NCBI GenBank assembly: GCA_963593765.1
Contig: CAVBBU010000030.1
Span: 1-20,248 of the forward strand
DNA from: CAVBBU01 sp963593765
Lineage (GTDB): Bacteria; Bacillota; Clostridia; Lachnospirales; Lachnospiraceae
Reading direction: 5' to 3'
Length of the DNA: 20,248 bases
Position numbers and translations under genes: made by a program. The notes under the pieces are model-generated. The model was not told the DNA's origin. It searched no databases and was given only the letters and a program-made list of their open reading frames with translations. This document shows positions 1-7,700 of this stretch, piece by piece. Position 1 is the first letter of the stretch. Each line of letters starts with the position of its first letter.

Positions 1-148
1 GAGTGCGAACGTACCTGCATAATACGTATGTGCTGCGAGAAGGGCGTACGTTACATTGATGTAGAAACAGAAACAACCTGAGTCTTGGCACATATATGCA
101 GGGATTTTATACATCTCAAGCTACTATAATCAATTGCACTCGTTTTTT
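1..148 (+). ncRNA. Candidate structured RNA or 3' end of one (unassigned)
   Basis: Several complementary segments nest here: 1-6 with 135-140 (GAGTGC/GCACTC), 14-21 with 95-102 (CCTGCATA/TATGCAGG), 27-33 with 88-94 (TATGTGC/GCACATA), and 103-111 with 125-131 with a two-base bulge. The last pairing block is followed by CG and a T6 run at 143-148, as in an intrinsic terminator. Together they suggest a folded RNA with a closing stem and two arms. It matches no RNA family I recognise (not 6S, RNase P, SRP or tmRNA by eye). The 5' end may lie outside the window. A competing reading is a 26-codon open frame from the window edge to a TGA at 79-81, which could be the C-terminus of an unknown Cys-rich protein. 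The pairings are seen; the RNA identity is inference. Confidence 0.3.
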
Positions 149-194
149 AACATTATACATATGTACCTGAAAAGAGAGCGTGCGTTAGGCAAAG

Positions 195-229
195 CAACGA
201 CCTAGCGGATTTTTTCCGCTAGGTCGTTG
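195..229. terminator. Perfect 15-bp hairpin downstream of the surface operon
   Basis: Positions 195-209 (CAACGACCTAGCGGA) are perfectly complementary to 215-229, with a five-base T loop on the plus strand. The hairpin lies 26 bp beyond the stop codon of the 1476-aa surface gene, where an operon terminator is expected. Neither side of the stem carries a good U-tract: the minus side reads CTTTGCC and the plus side AAATTTC. It may act as a weak terminator, an mRNA 3'-stabilising hairpin, or a bidirectional barrier. The stem is certain; the role is inferred from position. Confidence 0.55.
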
Positions 230-255
230 AAATTTCAAAGCTGTAAGCTCAAGAT

Positions 256-3200
256 TTATTTAATACAAACTCCATTCGCATCTACGCTATATCCATCCGG
301 TGTTACTGCATTAGTATACAGTGAACCTAGAGGTATGGTGCTTGTGCTCGTATATTCCATGCGATTTGTCGCACTGTTAAGCCTCCATGTGCTCTTATCA
401 CCATTTGGTGCTAGGTAGTACCACTTGCCATCTATCTCCTGCCAGCCTAGAAGCATACTGCCATCAACAGAGCTTAGGTAATACCACCTGCCGTCATTTG
501 CATCAAGATGCCAGCCATCTGTCAGCCTTCCAAACCAGCCATCATGTACATCTGATAGGAAGTACCACTTGTTTGTTGTCTGGTCGCAGAACCAACCGCT
601 GTTCATCACTCCATCACTACCAAAGTGATAGGTAGCTGTCTTTGTGCTTCCATTATAGCTGTACTTTACATTTGCCCAAGTATCAGTGAGATTTCCGCCG
701 TTATTAAGCGTAAATACCCACTTATGGTTTGCAGCATCTATTATATTCCAGCTTCCGTCTGTTCCGTCTACGTATGTACGATAAGAATTCTTAAAGCTAC
801 TTCCTGGGCCAGAGCTGGTGCTACCGCCGCCGCTAACGACGGAGCCGCCACCGCCGCCACCGCCGCCGCCACCGCCGGAGCCGCCACCACCGGAATCTCC
901 ACCGCCAGAGCCGCCACCGTCAGAGCCTTTCTTACTTATCTCGTCAACAAGCTTTTTAAGTACTTCGTACTCATTAACAAGTTCATCTATTGTAGGTCTA
1001 GGAAGCTGATTTACAAGGTCTACAGCCTTCTTAATCTCCTCTTCAAGAGCCTCCTTATCCTCGCTACTTACCTTACTATTATTCTTAAGTTCGTTAGCCT
1101 TATCAATCTCGTCTTGAAGCTGCTTCTTAGCCTTTTGCCACTCGCTGTCGTCCTCCTGCTCGTAGATAGCATACAGTGTCATATCCTTTGTTATATCGGA
1201 TGAAGTGTCAAACTCACTGCTTCCAGCTTCATTTTTAGACAGACACTTAAGCTCATATGCTATGCCAGTTTCTTCATCTATATATGACTCGTGTATATCA
1301 AGATCCATATACTCTGCAGAATCATCTAGGCATGAGCCATCTCTTACCTTAATCTCATGTGTCTGCTCTCTCTTAGTGTCTATAATAGTTACCTTGTTTG
1401 CCTTGTAGTAGGTAAATACAAGTGTATCTCCTATATTTGCCTCAAAGCTAAAGCTTCCAGTAAACTCAGTGTCGCCACTATAGTCATTAGGATCAGGTAG
1501 CATAGTTAGCTCTTCAAAGCCTATACTTCCATCATCCTTTATAACTCTAAGAAGCTTGTAGTCTATGTTATCAAGCAGGCTTGTATCTATCTTACCAAGC
1601 ATTGATACAAGTACATCCTGATTACCACCAGCTGGCAGAGCCTTGTTGACATCATCTACCTTTCGTGAAAGTCCTATATCAACGCTCCACGGAATTTTGA
1701 TTCTACTGCTATCATCTGCTGATTCCTTTACGGCATCTGAAACCGATGCTGTAGGTGCATGTGTATCAAACTTAATAGTATAAGCTATGCTCTTTCCCTC
1801 GTTGATAGCATTTTTATCATCTGTATTATTAGTTAGCTCTTCCTTTAGCTCGCTAGTTATATCATCTGTCTTATCAATAGCAAGCCTTCCATCCTTTGGT
1901 GAGTAATCTACGCTTACCTTTGATTTATTTTCATAAAGTGCCTGCATTATTACATCGCCAGATGTCATCTCTAGCTTCTGGTTATTCTTCTCAGGATAGC
2001 TTATAGCTACATTTCCTATAGAAACCTCCCAGCTATCAAATGCAGCACCGCTTGAATTAGTTTCATCAGCTGAAATCTCTATTATATCGCCCTTCTTAAC
2101 TAGAGCCTCTGTAGCACCCTCTTCTACATCAAGTGCTACGCCGTTTCTGGTAACAGCATCTATATATCCGCCATTTTGCGTAGCAAATGTAAACTCTCTG
2201 TCAGCGTCAGAGCTATCCTTAACTAGTACCTGACTTGAATAATAAAGCTTATCTATAGGTGAGTCGCTTTCAGCTGTCTTTTTAGCTACAACATGATAGA
2301 ACGCATTAGAATCTAGTCCTGTAAGCTCTACCTTGCCGTCCACTGCTGCTACCCAGCCATCAGTGCTTCCCGGCTGATCTATCAAATTATCATATACATC
2401 TAAAATGGCATATACATTATCATCTGCTGCAGGGCTAATAACTATCTTCTTAGCACTGCCATCATCTGCTATAGAATAATTATCACCAAGAGCCTCTATT
2501 ACTACTCTGCTAGGCTGGCTTCTTAGGTTTTCATCTACAGTTTCAGTAATTAGCTTGCCTACCTCTGGAGATGCATTATATGACAGCTCATATGCATAGT
2601 AGCTATCACATGGATTAAAGCCCTCGAAGCTTTCCTTTATAAGCTTTGAGCCCTTATCGGTAGCAAGAACAACTCCATCCTCATCTGTTATAGCATATCT
2701 TCTAGACTCGTTTGCACCATTAATCTTAATTATGCCAAGTCCGTCCTTACTTCTTACACTTCCAGTTCCATCAGGCATGCAAAGTGTTCCGTCTTCACCT
2801 GTTCTAGATACAAATTTAGCTGTATAGGTTTGGTCTGCAAGTATAGTTGTGCTATTTAAATTAACCTTATGATCGCTTTCATCATACCAGCCATCAAATA
2901 TATATCCGTCATCTGGAACAGGATCAGGAAGCTCTAGGTCAGAGAATGCTGTATCCTTAGCTACATGTACGCCATTAGTATGCGATAGCGAGCCGTGGCT
3001 TCCGCTTTCAAAGCTTACGTCAAACCACTTGCCCTCTTCTTCTACAAACTCAGCGTATAGCGTTACGTTCTCTTGCTTTTTAAGAGTTACATCACCACTT
3101 AATATACTACCTGTCTTTCTTCCAGCACTATCTGCCTTATACCAGCCGTTAAACCTATAGTTTGTATCTGCAGTCGGCTCTATGCCCTCTGTAAGCTTAT

Positions 3201-4686
3201 CTATATCGTATGTATCTGGTTTAAATTGTCTTCTATTACTGTCACCTATAAGGCTACCATTCTCACTGTTAGCGTAGGACGTCATAATCCAGTAATCCTT
3301 ATCATTAACAGTTGGAAGATAGGTCATAACTATTTTTCCGCCCTTAGAATTGACCTTAAAATAAAACTTTTGATCAGTTTCATTTCTATCAACAAAAACA
3401 AAGTTTCCATCAGTTGCCCAAACATTAGGAGGATAGTCATAGCCTTCTCTTTTTGGCATAGCTGTACTACAGGTAGCTGCTGTTGAATATGTTGCAACCT
3501 TTACGGTATCTAGTGCTTCATCATTATCATCTACCTGAACAACTGATACCTGTGCCTCAAATGAAACCAAAGCCTTGTATGTATAAACTATAGTAATAGG
3601 CTGGTTAGGCATCTTACCACTATACTTTTTATTAGTATCAAAAGCACAGCCTGCCGTTTGTGCAGAATACTCTCCGCTTCCTTCAAGGTCGTCTATATCT
3701 CCCTTGCCAGGCTTTTGACTAGCACCTATTAAGGAATATGAATCAATCGGTTTTGGATTTATCACAAACGCTTCCTCAGCAGAGTATGAATATGTATCAG
3801 CAGGACTTATAGAGGATCCATTTTCATCAACATACTCTACACGAATACTAAACTTCTTTGTTGTATCAGGCACATATCTGTAAGCCACTGTAAGATTATC
3901 GTTAGGCATATATCCGGCTACAGCATTTGTAGTATCCTTAATATATGCAGTCTCACCTAATGAAGCCGTATCTGATGTCTCATTATATCGCCTTTTATTA
4001 TTATTCTTTATAATAACAGAATCTACCTTATAGCCTGGTATAGTTCTCTTATATGTGGCAGATATAGGCGTATCTGCTGTAACCTGAGTCGTCCAGCTTC
4101 CATCGTCAAAGAATCTATACAGATCTGTAGCACTATCACTTGGCCATGCATTCGTGTTTGTTCCATCCGTTATACTAGCTCTTGTACTATTAAGATCTCT
4201 ATAGTGCATAACTGTAAAGTTAAACTTACATGTGTCATCACCTATCCACTTTGCCTCATATACTGTTTCTTCATTATATGGAAATGCATATGGAAGGTAA
4301 GATATCTTCTTATCATTTGAGTCATACCAGCCATCAAATGTATATCCCTGCCAAATACCACTAGGAAATGTAGGCTGTACTGGTCTTTCTCCACTAGCAC
4401 CCTTATCGGTTTCAGTTGGAATACCATTAGACTCTGTAGCATCCTTTAACGGATAGCCTACAAGTCCGTGAAGCATAGTCACTCCGTTACTGTCTGAAGC
4501 AAGCTTTGTGTATGCCTCTATATCTGAATGTGATAAATCAGGTCCTACTCCAGGGTCGAATTTAATGACTGTTTCGGCCCCTAAGTCTATCGCGTGTGCC
4601 ACATCTGGCACTGCGACCATGGTTAAAACCATGGCCACAGCTAGGACACGTGCGATACACTCTTTAATCTTCTTAATGTTTTTCAT
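256..4686 (-). CDS. Large secreted cell-surface protein, InlB/MucBP-like repeats and C-terminal wall-binding repeats (1476 aa)
   Basis: A putative adhesin or surface protein exported by the Sec route. Residues 1-32 form a signal peptide with a basic start, a hydrophobic core and a cut near AHA. Residues about 103-147, 500-548 and 555-625 are InlB B-type repeats, each with a GWY motif and ending in an A-K/E-F/W strand. Residues about 153-271, 278-371 and 373-457 are MucBP-like units; the first two end in a MPN motif and a Y-rich strand. Residues about 645-830 hold two FN3-like beta units. Residues about 880-1110 are an unnamed domain shared with the upstream gene. A helical coil (1182-1252), a Gly/Ser linker (1254-1298) and aromatic wall-binding repeats (1305-1476) follow. 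There is no LPXTG motif, so anchoring is probably non-covalent. The ATG follows TAGGAG, where TAG is the stop codon of the upstream gene, and the gap is 14 bp; translational coupling is likely. No catalytic motif was seen. Confidence 0.88.
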   Translation of the reverse strand: MKNIKKIKECIARVLAVAMVLTMVAVPDVAHAIDLGAETVIKFDPGVGPDLSHSDIEAYTKLASDSNGVTMLHGLVGYPLKDATESNGIPTETDKGASGERPVQPTFPSGIWQGYTFDGWYDSNDKKISYLPYAFPYNEETVYEAKWIGDDTCKFNFTVMHYRDLNSTRASITDGTNTNAWPSDSATDLYRFFDDGSWTTQVTADTPISATYKRTIPGYKVDSVIIKNNNKRRYNETSDTASLGETAYIKDTTNAVAGYMPNDNLTVAYRYVPDTTKKFSIRVEYVDENGSSISPADTYSYSAEEAFVINPKPIDSYSLIGASQKPGKGDIDDLEGSGEYSAQTAGCAFDTNKKYSGKMPNQPITIVYTYKALVSFEAQVSVVQVDDNDEALDTVKVATYSTAATCSTAMPKREGYDYPPNVWATDGNFVFVDRNETDQKFYFKVNSKGGKIVMTYLPTVNDKDYWIMTSYANSENGSLIGDSNRRQFKPDTYDIDKLTEGIEPTADTNYRFNGWYKADSAGRKTGSILSGDVTLKKQENVTLYAEFVEEEGKWFDVSFESGSHGSLSHTNGVHVAKDTAFSDLELPDPVPDDGYIFDGWYDESDHKVNLNSTTILADQTYTAKFVSRTGEDGTLCMPDGTGSVRSKDGLGIIKINGANESRRYAITDEDGVVLATDKGSKLIKESFEGFNPCDSYYAYELSYNASPEVGKLITETVDENLRSQPSRVVIEALGDNYSIADDGSAKKIVISPAADDNVYAILDVYDNLIDQPGSTDGWVAAVDGKVELTGLDSNAFYHVVAKKTAESDSPIDKLYYSSQVLVKDSSDADREFTFATQNGGYIDAVTRNGVALDVEEGATEALVKKGDIIEISADETNSSGAAFDSWEVSIGNVAISYPEKNNQKLEMTSGDVIMQALYENKSKVSVDYSPKDGRLAIDKTDDITSELKEELTNNTDDKNAINEGKSIAYTIKFDTHAPTASVSDAVKESADDSSRIKIPWSVDIGLSRKVDDVNKALPAGGNQDVLVSMLGKIDTSLLDNIDYKLLRVIKDDGSIGFEELTMLPDPNDYSGDTEFTGSFSFEANIGDTLVFTYYKANKVTIIDTKREQTHEIKVRDGSCLDDSAEYMDLDIHESYIDEETGIAYELKCLSKNEAGSSEFDTSSDITKDMTLYAIYEQEDDSEWQKAKKQLQDEIDKANELKNNSKVSSEDKEALEEEIKKAVDLVNQLPRPTIDELVNEYEVLKKLVDEISKKGSDGGGSGGGDSGGGGSGGGGGGGGGGGSVVSGGGSTSSGPGSSFKNSYRTYVDGTDGSWNIIDAANHKWVFTLNNGGNLTDTWANVKYSYNGSTKTATYHFGSDGVMNSGWFCDQTTNKWYFLSDVHDGWFGRLTDGWHLDANDGRWYYLSSVDGSMLLGWQEIDGKWYYLAPNGDKSTWRLNSATNRMEYTSTSTIPLGSLYTNAVTPDGYSVDANGVCIK
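793..927 (-). repeat. Gly/Ser-rich linker, GGN trinucleotide tract
   Basis: This stretch encodes residues 1254-1298 of the 1476-aa protein. It is almost only Gly and Ser, including eleven consecutive Gly codons (844-876) that use mainly GGC with some GGT. It is far more GC-rich than the surrounding gene. The linker separates the helical coil from the wall-binding repeats, so it probably acts as a flexible spacer through the wall. Because the repeat unit is a codon, copy-number changes would alter length without shifting the frame. Confidence 0.85.
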
Positions 4687-4700
4687 ATACTCTCCCGCTC

Positions 4701-7700
4701 CTACTTTAGTATTCCATCACTGCCAACGTTATAGCCATCTGGTGTACTCTCGTCGCTATACATAGAGCCTAGTGGCTTGCCATCATTGTGGTTATATATC
4801 CACTTTCCTGAGGCAGCATCAAATGTATAAGTAGGTGCATTATTTGTGGCTGTAAAGTAATACCACCTTCCATCTATCTTTCTCCAGCCTGTTGCCATCT
4901 GGCCTGTAGTTGGATCTAGATAGTACCACTTGTTATCTGTTTCATCATAGTGCCAGCCTGTTACCATCTTGCCCTGCCAGCCGTCATTGTTAGGATTGCA
5001 ATAGTACCAGTTATTGCTCTCATCTATTACCCAGCCGTAGTCCATAAGACCTGTTTGGTTAAAGTGATACCAGCCGCCATTTGTTACGCCATCTGAAGTA
5101 TAATTAAGCTTAGCCCAAGTACTTGTAAGGCTTACATCACTATTAAGTACAAACGACCATCTGCTTGTTAGCGGATTGTACCTCCAGTTTCCATCTGTTC
5201 CTACCTCATAGCTAACATTAGCCGTTGGAGTAAATGAGCCAGAGGTATTTATAGCTCCTGAAACGCTGCCGCCACCGCCGCCTGAGCCGCCAGATCCACC
5301 TGATCCACCAGAGCCGCCTGAGCTGCCGCCATTATTATACTTTTTATATCTTTCCTCTAATATCTTGTCGTACTTTTCTCTTGCTTCATCAAGAGTCTTC
5401 TTAGCATCGATAAGCTCCTCTAGGGTTGCATAAGGATCAGTCTTTTCTAGAACCTCTAAGGCCTTTTCTATCTCATTATTAAGCTCCTCAGTCTCCTCAT
5501 CTGTCATGAACTTATCATTTGCTGTTGTATTTGCCTTATCTACAGCTTCCTCTAGCTGCTTTCTAGCCTCATCTAGGTCAGTAGCATTGCTGTCATAATA
5601 AGCATATACATATGTCTTTTTCTTTATTTTCTTATCTGGATCAAAGGACTTTAGTTTATCCTCCTGATAGCTCCAGCCAACAAAGGTATATAATGCTCCA
5701 TCACTTCCTGTAATCTCTGCCTCTGGCTCCTCGATGCTACCATAGTCAAATTCATACTCGCTATCAGATACTGGCTCGTCCTTACGAACCTTAAAGTAAG
5801 CATTATATCTAGGTGTTGCCTTGTTGTTTATAAAGTAAACCCTAAATGCCTTTGAGTATACAAGCACATATCTAGCTCCTGCTGTTGCGGTAAATGTAAA
5901 CAGTCCGCCAGTTTCTGAAGGGTCACCATCAAGCGAAACCTCACTTATTATTGTTTCTTCCTCGCCTGCTTTTATCTCAAAGAGCTGATAATCAAGCATA
6001 TCTATGGCATCTTCATCTAGCTGTACATAGGTAGTAAAGCTCACATCATTAGGTATAGTATAATCTACCTTTCTGCCATCGATATATCTTTCTATATCTA
6101 TATTAAGTCCCCACTCTGCATGGTATGCCTGCTCATGTTCGCCAGAGTATGCCTCAGACCTCTTAATAGCATTTGATTCAGAAGCAGTAACATCATTTTT
6201 CTTATATACTATCTTATAGGTAACTGATTTCTTATCATCCTTTATAAGTGCCTCATCCTCTTTTGTGGTAAGCTCATTCTCCAAATCCTCTACCTCACTT
6301 GGATTTAGAACCATTTCACGGCTGCTGCCACCACGCACCTCTGCTTCAACTGTAGCATTACTTGATGTAGCCGTCTTATAGTATGCTGCTACAACTACAT
6401 TAGCTGCAGGCATATTAAACTCTATATCCTTACCTGTTATAGTACTAGACTCACCTGGGATAGATCCTATAAGTACCTTCCAGTATCTAAATGCATTGCC
6501 AGCACCATCCTTATCCTCAGCATGAAGAACAACCTTATCGCCCTTCTTGGCTTCCTCATATCTGCTCTCACCTACAGCCTCGCCTGCAACAGATACTATC
6601 TCACCATTTATTGCCTCTACTACATACTTAGGTGCATCTATATCTTCCTCAGAGCCTTCTACGAACTTAACAGTATATGTATGTCCGTCAATTACACTGC
6701 TGCTCTCTTCCATAAGCTCATCGCCGTCATACCAGCCATCTGCTATATATCCAGCATCTGGAACATATTTCGGAAGACTTGCTATTACATCTCCCCAGGT
6801 AGCATCCTCTGGAAGGTTAAGAGTCTTATCCTCACCAGCTGCTATAGAACCATGCTCTCCGGCTTCAAAATTAATCTCTATAGTATCATCAGGGTCTGCC
6901 ATAAAGCTTGCTGTTATGGTTGTAGAGCTTGTAAATACAGTAGCTGCATCTAGTAGTTCCTCGCCATTATTTCTAATTCCATCACCATTTTGGTCTATAA
7001 ACCAGCCCTCGAAGATGTATGCATCATTTTCCTTAGCCTCTGGAACTAGCTTCTTATCCTGTATAGCCTGCCATGTATAAGCAGCTGCATTTCCCTTTGA
7101 TGTTCCATCGTCCATAAGAACGCTTGTCTTATAGCCGCTTCCTGATGCCGTAACATCTGCTGATGTATCGCTTCCAAGCACAAGGCTTCCATGCTTTCCT
7201 GCCTTATAGGTTATAGTTGTCCACTTAGAGGCAACTCTCTCGTAGCTATATGTGATATACATACGCTCATTAGGCATAGTTCCGCTAAAGCTATCATTAG
7301 CATCAAAGCTTCCTGTATAGGACGGCTTAGCCTCTGCACTCTTATAGGTATATCCATAGAATTCCTTAGGGCTTGCACTAATTTGAGTATCTGCCTTGTG
7401 GTTTGTTACCTCTGTTTCTATAGCTGAGATCGAAGCATCCTTTGAGCTTGAATCTGTATGTACAACATTAAGTGCATACTCCTCATCTGTAGCCTCGTAT
7501 ACGTAGGTTATCTCTACAGGCTGATTAGGCATCTTACCACTGAAGCTATAATCAGAAGCAAACTCTCCAGTAACAGCACTTACAAAATTATCTACAGCAT
7601 CTGCATCACTAGGAGAAGCTCCCTTTGTTATACTTCCTGAAACAAGCCTATATCCATAGACATCCCTTGGAATTACACTTATAGCATCCTCTGGGAATAC

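Noticed and set aside
1..81. C-terminus of a Cys-rich protein reading in from the window edge
   Set aside because: The frame is open for only 26 codons and matches no family I recognise, and the same bases are involved in extensive complementary pairing. It is kept only as an alternative reading.
625..1203. Long plus-strand open frame with Ala-rich stretches
   Set aside because: It lies opposite the Gly/Ser linker and coil of the 1476-aa gene. The Ala- and Pro-rich runs are just the complement of GGC codons, and no ribosome site or known domain is present.
256..4686. Sortase-anchored protein
   Set aside because: Neither giant protein ends with LPXTG, a hydrophobic segment and basic residues; both end with wall-binding repeats.
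6522..7080. Two overlapping plus-strand open frames of 143 and 177 codons
   Set aside because: Both are antisense to the 1867-aa surface gene, whose frame is supported by repeats, and their translations look like low-complexity Ser/Thr/Tyr shadows.
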